From: Scatophagus argus
Taxonomy: Eukaryota; Chordata; Actinopteri; Scatophagidae
Assembly: GCF_020382885.2 (NCBI RefSeq)
Contig: NC_058502.1
Location: 11,807,950 to 11,871,949, forward strand
Reading direction: 5' to 3'
DNA: 64,000 nt
Shown here in pieces: positions 14,401 to 26,600 of this stretch. The stretch's first letter is position 1, and each line of letters begins with the position of its first letter. Both the position numbers and the translations under genes were made by a program. The notes beneath the pieces were generated by a model, which saw only the letters and a program-made list of their open reading frames with translations, did not search any database and was not told the DNA's origin.

Positions 14401-17400
14401 ATGAAACAGATTTTTAAAAGATGTAATTAACAGGTGTTATGTCTGTTTTTATTTATATATTTTATTATGTTTTGGTATTGTAAAAAAATAGTACCAGTAA
14501 ATGCAAATGGAGTGAGTAACTGCCTTTTCTCATTTTATTTCCTTAAACATTTGGTAAGTTTTTTGCCAAATATTGCTTAAAAATTAGTGCTTTTAAAAAG
14601 TTGCAGTATTTACACTCATGAAATTAGCAGTGTTGACTATAGAGAACATGATTTTCTGGGTAAATGAATTCTTCTAATATAGATCATTTCATCAGAATGG
14701 TACAGCCTGTAGACAACTGAGAAGACATTATGTTTTAAGTTGTTGTTGTTGTTTACATTTGTGTTGAGGTATATACTTTTTTTGTTCTTCTGCAGTGCAA
14801 AATGTGTTTTATGGTACCTGAAACATAAACTGTGTGTGGTTGTTGCTCTCTTGTTTTCCTCTCTTGGACTCTTGTAGGGGATCTTGGAGAGGCTTTCTGT
14901 CTGCCCACAGGCTGATGTTCCTCAGGACTTTGGCTCTAACTACTTGACTTGACTTGAACTACCAATAAATTCCTCTCTCATCATGCTCTCTTCACATCAT
15001 CTCTCAGTATCATCTTTCTTTGTGTCTTTATCGCTCACAGTCACAAACACACACACAGTCACCACAGATGGATGTCTGCTTTGTTCTTCCTTTTCCTCTC
15101 TTAGGCAATCCCACATTTTGACATAGAATTGGATTGTCAGTACGCAAACTGTAATTGAATATGTCAGTTGCTGTTCACATAGCTGTTCTAGTGAAATAAT
15201 ATATTGTGTACTACATCTATGAGAGCAATCTACATTGTACTTAGTGGTTTGGACTTTAAACCTGTCGTCCATAATGAGCCACAGCAATGTTAATGGGGAA
15301 GCCAAGTGAAAGTGTTGCTTTTTTTAAAAAAGCTTGTTTCACTTTCTTTCTGTTGCTTTACTATTAAAATGTCTGGTAGTGCAAAATGTTGTTGTAGCTT
15401 ATCACAGGATATTCTTTACCGAAGTAATGCAGGTAGATGGCACTGAGATTGTCAGGCTTCATGACTTTCCAGCATAGAGGAGGATATAATAACATCATAT
15501 AATATATAGTTTTAATTGCAATTTTATTATTATTATTATTTATTATTTGTAACTTTAAATGTAGAAATTAATTTGAAATTTAGGATTCATATGCTATAGG
15601 ATGAAACTCTGAACAGGTTGAGCAGTTGGATGGATATATAGATTACAAACAAGCTCACACATTTAAGTTTATTTTTAACCATCTGTGCTAAAATAAAAAT
15701 TATGTTTGTTGCTCACATTGTAAAATATGTTGCATTTCCATTGCAGTTACTACATGGATGGCAGAGTGAAAAAAGTGGAGGACTTCTTGAAAACTCGTCT
15801 GTTGGATACACTCACGGAGCAGATCACTAAAGTCACCAAGGTGCTTAAGTTTACCTCAGAGTCCTGAAATTAAGGCTACAGTATATATATTCTGCATGCA
15901 AAGTGTACTCTACATGTATATTGACCATTTCTGAAGCGACTGCTCAGTTTATACCCTACAGTAAGTCAGCTTGGTGTGTTTTTCAGAGGTCACATCTTGG
16001 GTCATTTTCTTGTTACTTTTTTATCAATTTAGACTTTCAGTCTGCCTCGAGGGATGATATGAAGAAATATCTCATTTAAGTCTTGAAATATATTTGCATT
16101 TCTTTTGAGTGTGCCAAGTTAAAAAACTAGCTCTCAGCTAGTTTTGTAATGATAAAGCCACATGTGCGAACCGCAGGAGCACAGGATAAAACGGTTGTAT
16201 CCATGCTGAGGAAACACTGTCTGCTCTGGTAAAGTTACTGAATTGTAAGTGGTGAACAGTGCCAAAGTGCCTCAGGTAAAAATAAAAGAAAAAAAAGATT
16301 CCCGAGAACAAAATTTGAAACATTTGATGAAATAAAATGGCCGTGAGTTTTTCCTCTGGATTACCACTCATCCCAAGTCAGTGAGAAGCGTTATTGTGTT
16401 TTTATTTATTTGCATGCTTAAAATTCAGTCATTTTTACCCAGTGTGGTTTCAGTTAAAAGTATGAACCATTGTAATAGCGATGCATTGATTCAAAACACA
16501 AAAAAGTGACGTAGTTCATTTTGTCGTAGATTTTGATATACAAGCATTTCCATCACTGCTTGCAGGTTGTGAACACACATACTCCTGGTAAGAAGGTGTG
16601 GCTGGGTGGACTGGGGCCGGCATGGGCAGGAGGCATCAGTAATCTCTCTGACACATACGCTGCCGGCTTTCTGTAAGTGCTGTTGTTGTACAGTAGCCTT
16701 TTAAGAAACCATTGTGTCGTATTCTGTAGATAAAGATACCTTTTGATAAGAATGAACTTAAGCCAGCTGCACAAAACTGTTTTCATATCGGTTTAGATGA
16801 TGTTAGGTTTATGTATTTTATTACCGATGTGATGATATTTGCTTTTGCACTCCTGATATTTTTTTCTGTGTGTATGTGTTTGAATGTATTCCAGGTGGGT
16901 GAACACGCTGGGTATGGCTGCTCTGCAGGGGATTGATGTTGTCCTCCGTCACTCATTCTTTGACTATGGATACACACACCTTGTGGACCAGCACTTTAAC
17001 CCTTTACCTGTAAGTTTCTCAGTTTAATTATTTATTACAATGGATATTGGTTCACATCTTTGCCAAGGGTCTGTCCCGAGCAGTCCTGTTACACTCTGGA
17101 CCTTTTCTGCAACAGGACCGGTGCCACCTCTCGCTCTTTCCCGTGGGAGCTATTAGGTGAGATGAAAGGCGTTTAGTGGTGATGAGTGGTTAGACGCGGG
17201 GGCGAAATGCCATGTAACCTTAGCCTTTTGTCAGTAGTTCAGGACAGTGTCAGTGCTCCCCTCAGCCCCCCATCACAACTGCTTCTCTGTGCGGGACAGT
17301 CGGCTGGTGAGAGATCTGCAACCCGAGATGCTGATACACAGACAAGTAAAACAGCCTATGAAATGGAACAGTCCGATCCTACGTTCCTCTGGTTTGGTCT

Positions 17401-20400
17401 GAACCATGCAGGGAGCAGAAATACAGCAAACGTGGTCCACAATGCTATATTAACCATCTGAAATTAGAGGTTGTAATATTCCTTTACTGTTCTCAAAGTT
17501 TAATGTGAGTTGCTCCTTGGTAATTTATTTCTTTTAAAAAGGGGGACTTTTAAGTCACCACTTAGTGTTAAACTGATCTCATTTTGCTGGGGAAAATTTT
17601 TTTGAAGTATGTAGAAGTGATAAAATGTTACTGTGAGCCAAGTTCATAAAGAGGATTTATTAAGTTCATAAAAATGGTTTATATTAAACTGAGGCAGAGC
17701 AGGGGTGAGACTTACATTATGGACAGTAAATCTTGGTTTCCACAATAAAGGAGAAATATGGTGGAATCAAGGAATTAATCAAACATTTGTTATTATTCAT
17801 GGTTCTTTTATTCTTGTTTTGGTCACAAATAGCTGCAAGAATGAGTATTGGAAATCCCAAGATACCATTTTAACTGCTAATGTTATCGGGCTCTTGAACT
17901 AATCACTTCTGCAAAATCTGACAATCATTTTTCACTAAATCCCTCATTAGGTTTAGAGGGCAGGCACTTTCCTCAGCCTCCCTTCAACTATGAGATATTA
18001 AACAATCGAGATGGCTTCATTTTTCCCCCTCTTCGTCTCCATTATTTTTGTGGGAATGATGGTCTCCCGCCAGGATCACAATGCTTTTAACATGGCTGGA
18101 TGTTTAAAGGCTGCACCAGCCTACCTGCTGAGAGAATTCACTGCAGGGCCAACCTGTCATCTGCCTGGAAAATTTATGACTTGGCCTCTTCCCCTATAGG
18201 ATGACCCCCCCTCATTGGTAGAATCCAGTCAAAGACCCCCACCCGTTGAATAACTACACAACTTAAGGTTTTTCTACACCTCCCTTCTTCTTACTTTCTC
18301 TTCCACCCTAATTATCCTCTCTTCTCCTGTTTTGTTTACACTCCACAGATGCCTGTTGTCTCCCTCCAGCAGGAATATTTATTTATCAGGCACAAAGCAG
18401 GGAGATGAGGTGGTAGGCTGCAGTCTCTGACAGCGCTCTCCCTAAATTAAAACATTCATAACTGCGTATTGTTGGTATACTTCCACTTTCTGTTCGTTTT
18501 TAACGGCTATTATCTTTTTCTTATTTTATGGGAAACCCAATTAGATGATGCTGACGGGTCTTAATTTCCTCGTGGATCTAGTTTAAATTAAAAACACTGA
18601 ATTGTTGAACTTCCTGCTAGATGGAGTGTAATTAGATAACCTCATACTTTAATCTTTGAATTTCTTAGGGATTATCTTGGTCTCAGCCATGCAGCCTGTC
18701 TCTCATTTGCTCCATTTATCTAAACACTAAAGGTTAATTGTTATTCTCCTTGTTAGTGTCCTCTTATTCCCACAACTGTGCAGCTGGGGTTTGATTGGTC
18801 TCTGTTGTATGGACTTACTTTTTTGGAGTCTTTGACATGTTACTGGTTTAAGTGTGCCTGCCTGTCTGTCCCTGTATTTCTTGGTGTGTATAGTATTTCG
18901 ATTGGATCTCAAAGTGATGGGTGCTCCTGTCTTGGTTGTCGCTGGTTGTTTCTATCTGTCCATACAGAGACGCAGAGTTGGGGGCGAGAAAGACAGGGAG
19001 ACAGGCTGGGCAATTAGGCAGGAAAACAGGCAGACAGTCAGACCGCTGAGGATTTAGGACCTCAGCTGAATTTCCAAAAAAATGTCCTCGTTCTGTCCCA
19101 CCAGTTCCTGTTCTGGTGTGGGATTTTAACACGGCTGTAGTTTCAAATAAATCAATTTATTGATGGTTTCTTTTTACTTGAGTTTTGAAATTTAAACACA
19201 AGGCAAGAGTATAGCATCACTCCGGCCATCTTGCACAAATAAAGCTCCAAACTCGTAGCTGTTCTTTTTTTAAATGTATTAATCATAGATCACAGTTCTG
19301 GCCATACATTTATCCACCCATCCCTCTGCCTGTGGCCAACACTATACGGACTGTATAGTGTATACTGTGCTCTGCTTCTTCGATGCCTTGGCAGCAAATT
19401 AAGTTAAAGCCTGCGTGGAAAAAAGAAGCCCTTAAATGTTGCCATATGCAGGATTGCATGGGAACTTCCTGAGGAACACATGTTGTTCTGGGTCTCTTGG
19501 AGAGGTGTTGAGTCTGTGTAGTCTATAGACTGAGACACTGTATGGTGGACCACTCAACAATGATAACAGAAACAGCAGTTCATGATGGGGCATATTTTGT
19601 AAAAATGTCAGATTTAAGACCTGTCATTTCTCAACGAGTCAGCCGCTGTTAAATACAATGTGACATGTTACATGGGACAATCAGCTCTAACTAAATGCTG
19701 AGTATCAAAGTGCTGACATATTTGAATTTGACAGATTGGTGGAATATATCTTTTTCCTCACCCTTTGTTGTGAAGTTCTTCATTTTCACAGTTTATGAAA
19801 TTCAATATCTTTCTACACTCACCAGGGCATTGGCATTGTTGACTAAGCAAAATGGATGTTTTAGCAATATTTCCTTTCAGGGGAATCCACCATTCAATGT
19901 TTCTGTAATAACTGGTGTCTTTCAGTAAAAATTCTTATGTTAGATTTACCATTACATTTAAATACAGCGGACTTGGTGATGCTTTTAAACTGTTTCCCTC
20001 CCGCTGTTACTTATATCAGATTGATGAAATTTTCCTTTCCACACCTGTCTGCTTTTGTGTTGTTTTTTTAAACAGTAACCAGGTGAATTCTATCCTGGGC
20101 GTTATGACGATACTGTAGCTCATACTGTCCTAAAAGTGATACCAAATGTGTTTCTGTGTGTTGCGGTGTTGCCCTCGCAGGATTACTGGTTCTCTCTGAT
20201 CTTCAAGCGTTTAGTTGGTCCAAGGGTTTTGGCTGTGCGGGTGGCTGGACTGCAGAGGAAGCCGCAACCAGGACGGGTCATACGAGATAAGCTACGAATC
20301 TACGCCCATTGTACCAGCTACTACAAGTACGTGCTACAGCTGAACCACCTTGGGTTAGGTTGGAACCTGCATTTAAATTTATAAAGATTAACACTGTATC

Positions 20401-23400
20401 ATGTGATTTCAGTCATTTTTTTCATTGAAGCTGACAGATGACAGAGCACACATCCTCATAGGCTTTCAGTGATGTGTAAAAATGCTTTGGTAATGTCCTT
20501 GAAGATTGAGATTGAGAACAGATTGCTGTGGTTTTAACTTCTTCTACTCCCTGTGTACTCTTGCAAACACCTGAGGCTCATTGTCTGGCGGGGTAGAACA
20601 GAATCCCTTGCCATACCATTCAGCTTCCCATAAATAAGGGGACGGCAGACACCCGCTCATTCACAGTTCCAAGTCTGTAAAACTTAACGGGTATCACTTA
20701 TCAGGTGTGTGGGTTCTGTCTCCCTGCCGTCAAAGAGCCGCTGAAAGGTGTGCTAGGCCTTTATCCCTTCTCGGATTGGCTGGAGGGGGGTATTCAGGGG
20801 GGAGGGGGAGGGACAATAAGGCGGTCTGTGCCCGGGAGGAGATAAAGAGTGCCACCGTGGCCTGTTCAAGGTTATCATTTAACCCAGGCCAGCGCCTGTC
20901 AGCACCAGGCTAGACTTACGGCCTTACTCTAGACAGGGCTCGTTTACAGGTGGAGCATCCCTTAGAGAAATAGTGGAGTGCATTCGATGACCGGGTAGGA
21001 GTTGCATAACGGCTTGATGACATGCAAGCAAATATTTGAAATAGTTTTCAACAAGTGTACTCACTCAGCCACCTGGTATCTGTGGTGAATCTTGGGGTAA
21101 AGAGATGCCCATGGCAGGAGATGGTCCTCCACTCCACCCTGCATACCAAGCAGCTCTGGGCTGGGTATGATCAGACAGTTAAGCACTAAAGCAGGCTCTT
21201 TTGAATCCGGTCCATCTTGTCATTATTTCTGCCACTTTGTGGTTTTACACAGTCAGACCTTAAGTGGATGAACCATTGTAGTCTTAGTGGTTTGACTGTA
21301 CTTTGCAAGACAGCAAAAACTATGAATGTGCTCAAGCAGTCAGTGGTTTGAAAAGTCTTTGCACATTACATATTTTACTTTCACTGCCCTTTTACCTCTG
21401 TTAGTGGTTTGCATGGCATTTTTTTTCATTTTCCAGTGATGTCCCAACATCAAACAGCATCAACACATGTTTGTGTTCCTGGTTTGGATCTCTAAGATCC
21501 TCATCATTTGAAAAAGGCCTGAGAGGTCATTATCTCTCTTTCCATCTAACCATCTGATCTATCACTGGGAGCCATGGTCCACGTTTCTCAGAAACAAGCC
21601 TCCAAGAGTTTAGCACAGAGCCAGACATACAGCATTTCCCTCAGCAGTGCACTGCTTTATTTCTCCTATTGAATATTAACAGTCATGCAGGGTTAGTGAA
21701 ATAAATTACTCATCCTGTGTCCAAAAGAACAAAGATAAACATCAAACCAAAAACCAAAATTGCTTTCAAGACTTGAGATTTTGGAGGTGGTAACTGTCTA
21801 CCAGACCTTTCAGCCAAAGACACAGCCCTGACCCTGAATACCAAGGCTGACATGTGGTATTTGCTACAGCTCTGTTGTCTTTGTTCACATATCTGGACCC
21901 TTATTAGTTTTAATCATGTTTGTCTTATCTGTCTCGCTTACTTATTTACCTCTGACCAGCATGCCTATCCAGTCGAGTCCCCATTGCTTTGCTCTCAGGA
22001 GAGGGACTCAAACTCTGTTTTCTGTGTAACTCAAGAAGTGTTGCCCATTGCGTTCACAACCCTCACCAGACCCTGGACTATACAGCGACGGGTTTTAATC
22101 TTGAATGTCGTATAGGAGCAGTAGTTTTCTATCAGGATGATAAACCCTGCAGAAATTAAATGTGCTTTATTATGGTTCATGCTAAATATAGATGATAGGT
22201 CTTAGGCTATGATAAAGGACAGTTTGCTGTTTAATGGAATTCCAATCTTTGAGCAGGCGTTATCTTACTTGATTTTTTTTAATTTTTTTTTTTTTTGCAA
22301 GCCTTTTGATCCAGATTAGATCAAGGAGTTGTGGTTTGACCCTATTACTGTATGTGATGAAAATACATTATCAAAGACTTTCCTCTCTTTGTAGTCATCT
22401 TTAATTATAGAGAATTTTATTCAACATGTCAGTGTAATATATGATGAATCCCTATTAGCACATGTGGAGAAGAGCCTCTTTTCTTGTTGTGTCCTGATTA
22501 TCTTGTCTTAAAGTGAAATTAAAGTAATGTTATTCATCATTTTCTCTACAACACCAGTCATAACTATGTGAGAGGGTCCATAACAATCTACATCATCAAC
22601 CTGCATCGGTCACGAAAGAAAATCAAGTTGGCGGGGACGTTACGGAACAACACCGTTCATCAGTACCTGCTGCAACCCTACGGGACTGACGGACTCAGAG
22701 CCAAGTTAGTATCTCTCTCTCTGTCTGTCTGTTTGTCTGTCTGTCTCATGCACATGCACACATACAGCAAGCACTGTGTAACTGTTTTCTATCCAAACAA
22801 CACAGAGTATCCCGCTCCATTCATTCACTCTGATCAAACAAGACAGATGTGCTGGGGAGAGACCCAGGTTACCAAAACAGCTGCACAAGTCTTCCAATCC
22901 TGCCATTTCTTGCATTTAAAAAAAGATAACTCTGTATATTTTTCATCTGAAAATATAAATCCCGGCGAGAAAAGCAGTTGGTTTTGCAAAAGTCCTAAAG
23001 ATGTTGAGCTCATGAAGAATTTTGTGAGCAACTTTATGGGTTTACAGTTGTTTTATTTTTCCCCAACCTTAACAGAGTGTTAAACCCTTCAGAAGGCAAC
23101 AGGAGGTCTTGGGCTGGAGCTGCGTAATTCACACTGTTGTGTGAATAAAACCCAAAATGTGTAAATATTTGCTAACATGCAATAGCTTCTTCCTGTCTGT
23201 CTCTCCATTGTAGGCTTAAAACAACAAACTCATAAAGAACATTACAATAGATGAAAGCTAATAAAGAATAAAACTTTTTTTTTTCAGTGAAGAAACTTTA
23301 AGAGACTCTCGTAATATATTGCACTGCTTTACTGAAACTGAGACTTTTTTTAAAAGGGAACACTGAATGAGTCCAGACTCCTTCAGAGTACCCATGTGTT

Positions 23401-25184
23401 TACGCCCTTTTGTTTGAGTCTGTTTTACAGCCTACAGCAGATGTTTTATCAGTTGATTGATTTTTTTATATTCAGGTTATTTGAACTGTTTTACTAACTA
23501 TGATATATTATACTCTGTAACAAGGTAATATAATTCATATTGCCTTAAAACATCCCTTAAAATTAAAGGTTTACACTCTCAGTCTTTTCCTCTCTCCTTT
23601 AAGCCCCTGGCCTGTTATTCTGACTCAGACATAAGCCTGAAATCCTGGAATAACAGCCTAATGACCCAGCACTGTGTGTGTGAGAGTGTGTGTGTGTATG
23701 TATGTATGTTATACGATACCTACATACGGCCCTAATTGAAGTTCAGGCATGATCCTTCAATAACAGTAATGACGAGGATGTTTTAGGTGTTAGAACAGGA
23801 TTGCAAGGCAGTTAATAGGAGAGCGAGCTAACGATGGGCCTTTTTCAGACCCTAAGTGCTTTCCTTTACCACCGGCAGTGCGGGGAGACTTTTGCTTTAA
23901 TGAAGAATTTAGCAACGCCAGATGTCTATAAATTCGTCTGAGTAGTGGGACTTTTAAATGCTGCCTAAGTATTGAGGTTCCTTGCAATGTTGAAGGAAAG
24001 CTTTGAATTTGATGTCCACATTAAAATACCCAGACCACTGGCTTTAATTGCTGTATTATTGTAAACTATAACTACAGTATACCAATAAACATGGTTACTT
24101 ACAACAGCAGCACTTCAAAGTTGAAAAGTTGTGTCTTGAAGGTATATAAAGGGCTTTAGAACATGATTTATTGAGTTACATAACACAATGAGAGAGAGAG
24201 TTATATATCTATATATTCCTGCTGTTAATTATTCTTATGTTTGGCCCATTTGTAAAAGTGCACACTCTTGACTTACAGCTGTGAAGTCTTAAAGCCCCTC
24301 TTGAATAATATTTCATACTGTTTTAAATGTTTTGTTATGGTGAAACTGTTACAGAACAAAGGGAAAAAAAATCAATGAATTAATTTATTAATAGCTTCTA
24401 AATAACGAGCATGAAACAACTCTTTCTGTTTTCTGAGCCAACAAAGCAGAGAAGGGTGAAACATTTTGCACATTTTGCTATTAGGACAAGGCTGCATGAG
24501 AACATTTCCCCAGGTTTTGTTCAGCAGCTTTACTCAGTTGCACTTTCTGTATGTCTAGTTTGGTTTGCAATGTATCCTCCTTCTCGAGATTACAAAGGAA
24601 AAGAAAGCAATTTTAGATGTTTGCAATCAACCAACATATTTTGGTTTTACTGTGAACCGCAGTATTATACCAACCTGTCAAGGAACAAGACAAATTTGAT
24701 TACATCAAAATAATATTTTTAACAGTTTTGTCTTTGAAAACCTTATTTTAAACCTTATTGTATTCTTACTGGTTTTAATAGTTTTTTGAGATTCATGGTA
24801 GTGATTGTTGGTGAAGTAAAATTTACTATTACCATTTCACTCCAAACTGTCAGCAAAGAACTAGATGAAACTACAATTTTGCAACAACAGCACCCCCAAG
24901 TGTTCAACTGACACAATCATGACACTTTAAAACTGAAGGTGCATGATCCAGATCTGACGTCTATTCTGCATCTACCAGTTTGATGTTGCGGACTACATTT
25001 CCTGTTTTCTTCTCTTTGCAGACATGTCCAGCTGAACGGGGAGAGGCTGCTCATGGTGGACAATGAGACATTCCCAGAGTTAAAGCCTAAGACACTGAGG
25101 GCTGGACGGACAATAGCCATGCCTCCCATGACCATAGGCTTTTATGTCATCAAAAATATTAACGCGTACGCCTGTCGAAGATAA
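5407..25184 (+). CDS. hpse2: Heparanase-2 (hpse2), C-terminal nine exons
   Basis: Secreted GH79-family protein that binds heparan sulfate; mammalian HPSE2 lacks heparanase activity and antagonises heparanase. Coding exons: 5407-5580, 6959-7130, 10368-10415, 15747-15840, 16566-16672, 16895-17009, 20181-20326, 22558-22704, 25022-25184 (stop TAA 25182-25184). All have GT-AG borders and compatible phases, giving about 388 residues. The series starts at the segment resembling human [15 protein letters not shown] and ends in NAYACRR, like the human C-terminus. The [15 protein letters not shown] stretch is typical of HPSE2 rather than HPSE. Potential N-glycosylation sequons include NTS, NIS, NST and NLS. 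The acid/base Glu is kept (exon junction 5580/6959), but its preceding Asn is Ser and the nucleophile region has no Glu. The N-terminus and signal peptide are outside the window to the left. Confidence 0.95.
6001..6135 (+). pseudogene. Dead partial duplicate of an hpse2 exon and its acceptor
   Basis: This segment copies the pyrimidine-rich 3' end of the intron and the first ~55 bases of the hpse2 exon beginning at 6959 (source segment about 6881-7014). By eye there are about eight substitutions and two small indels over ~133 bases. The copied AG acceptor is intact, but the copied reading frame meets a TAG stop (about 6130-6132) after roughly 18 codons, and the copy ends there, so no donor site follows. 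It lies about 880 bases upstream of the functional exon and in the same orientation. Inference: a recent local duplication, not a usable alternative exon. Confidence 0.85.
7131..10367 (+). other. hpse2 intron
   Basis: No gene seen within it. It contains a CA microsatellite (7264-7328), a shorter CA tract near 9870-9898, and an A/T-rich palindromic patch around 10140-10220. Confidence 0.7.
7264..7328. repeat. (CA)n microsatellite
   Basis: Imperfect CA repeat of about 65 bases, directly after an hpse2 exon donor region. Confidence 0.9.
10416..15746 (+). other. hpse2 intron
   Basis: No exon recognised. It contains a poly(A) tract near 13971-13986 and, at about 14060-14160, a retroelement-like 3' tail (see separate entry). 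Confidence 0.65.
14060..14160 (+). repeat. Possible non-LTR retroelement 3' tail
   Basis: The sequence around CCCTCAGGGATAAATAAAGG followed by short TCTGA-type repeats resembles the 3' tails of fish non-LTR elements, as does the segment near 31727-31790. Called from pattern only. Confidence 0.4.
17010..20180 (+). other. hpse2 intron with non-repetitive, possibly conserved blocks
   Basis: No exon recognised. The interval 18000-18560 is of high complexity, with pyrimidine-rich and homeobox-like ATTA motifs. This is a candidate conserved noncoding element only by appearance. Confidence 0.5.
20327..22557 (+). other. hpse2 intron containing a G-rich patch
   Basis: No exon recognised. About 20690-20920 is markedly richer in G and C than its surroundings, with G-runs near 20780-20815. 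A poly(T) tract lies near 22266-22297. Confidence 0.55.
22711..22747. repeat. (CTGT)n microsatellite
   Basis: CTCT/CTGT repeat immediately after the donor of the hpse2 exon ending at 22704. Confidence 0.8.
22748..25021 (+). other. Last hpse2 intron
   Basis: No exon recognised. About 23580-23960 is non-repetitive and unusually even in composition, hence a candidate conserved noncoding element. A GT tract occurs near 23675-23709. Confidence 0.55.
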
Positions 25185-25960
25185 CATTGACTTTTCATCC
25201 GTGAGGATAGAAGTCATGCTCAGAAGTCTACCAAACCACCAACCCACCGTCAGCTTCGCCCAGAGCTTTAAAAAAACACAGTATGGCTTTTCATATTTTC
25301 ACGTTTCTGGGGAAAACACAGGGAGATCATATCACCGCTTTGTGATGATTTTTGTCACTTCAGCAGAGTGGACACTTGGCTTGAATGCAGTTCAGTCGTC
25401 TGGTTTAACAGCAGCCTCCTCTACCATCGTTTCAGTGGCAACAGTTAAACCACTCGACTGAATTACACAGAAAGTCTTTGCTCTCTCTCACACATTCATT
25501 CTTTGTTCTGTGGTCCAACAAAGAAACACTTGCCCAAGACACGTCAAAAGGGCTGCACTGAACACTTTTCAGTTCTTCTTCTCCAGGAATTCCTCATATG
25601 CTACAAAACTTGTATGGACAGTGATTGTTTTGTGTCAGTTTATGTTTTTTTTATATATACTTACAAAAATGTCCTCATTCTTTGACTCTTTGACTTGATT
25701 AAGCTATATTTTCTTCTCTTGGATTGTCAGGCTGAGGGTTTGTCATCTCTCCGGCTGCCGGGAGAGCTCCCTTTTATTTCAGTCTTTTCTCTTTTTCTGT
25801 TTTTTTATCTTTCACCAACAGATTGATAAAAAAAAAAAAGTGAGAGAAAACTCTGAGCAGACAGTGTTTCTGAAGCACATTCAAGTTAGCTTCAGTTTGA
25901 TCCTGTCCACAAAGAGAAAACGCTGTGGTGTGTGCAAGGTCGTGCCTGGACTAACCACGT

Positions 25961-25987
25961 GGTGTGTGTGTGTGTGTGTGTGTGTGT
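25961..25987. repeat. (GT)n microsatellite
   Basis: Uninterrupted GT repeat of about 27 bases in the presumed hpse2 3' UTR. Confidence 0.9.
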
Positions 25988-26580
25988 TTTATTGACAAAG
26001 CTACTGATGTGTCTGTCAAGTCTGTTTGATGTGCCTCTGAGAGTTTCTTCCCTGGTCATACCAAGTAGCTCAAAGGGAAAATCTGTTTCTTTTAAAAGCT
26101 GTTTTTGTGTTGTTTTGTGTACCATCAGCTTATCTGCTGCGGGTTTTAATCAGTTCAGCCGCCGGGTACGATAGCCAGAGTGTGTTGCTGGTGCTATTTT
26201 GCAGCAATGCATAGCTCAAAAACAATGTGAACATATCCATAACATCTTTTCTCACATGGCCTGCATCCACACAAAATCTGGGTTTTTACCTTAGATTCAA
26301 AAAATCTACAACACCAGTTTTTCGGGTGTATTTGAACCTGTCTCACTATCTTCAGTGTGAGCTCACATTTTATAATCTTCTTATGCTGCTGGGGTTTTTT
26401 TGTACTAAATACACATGATATATTTTACATAATTTTGTACAGATTTACTGTCACATATTATCAGGTAATGTACATAAAAAAAAGAGTCATGAAAATAAGA
26501 TTTGATTTAAGCTTGATATGTCTACTAAATATACATCTAATTTATATAATTAATACTTTGTTTTGTTTTTATATTTCTAT

Positions 26581-26586
26581 AATAAA
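26581..26586 (+). other. Candidate hpse2 polyadenylation signal AATAAA
   Basis: Canonical hexamer about 1.4 kb after the hpse2 stop, with a T/A-rich flank. Confidence 0.5.
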
Positions 26587-26600
26587 AGATTCAGTTATGT

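Larger units (their letters stand above)
25185..26600 (+). other. hpse2: hpse2 3' untranslated region (inferred)
   Basis: Follows the hpse2 stop without a convincing gene. A canonical AATAAA lies at 26581-26586, the first good poly(A) signal. The region includes a GT microsatellite at about 25961-25987. The open frames here, up to 105 codons, have no family similarity that I recognise. Confidence 0.6.

Noticed and set aside
22568..23083. Long plus-strand frame of 171 codons
   Set aside because: Its start is the hpse2 exon 22558-22704; the rest is read-through into a CTGT microsatellite and intron.
25144..25461. 105-codon plus-strand frame
   Set aside because: It overlaps the hpse2 stop in another frame and lies in the presumed 3' UTR, with no recognisable domain.
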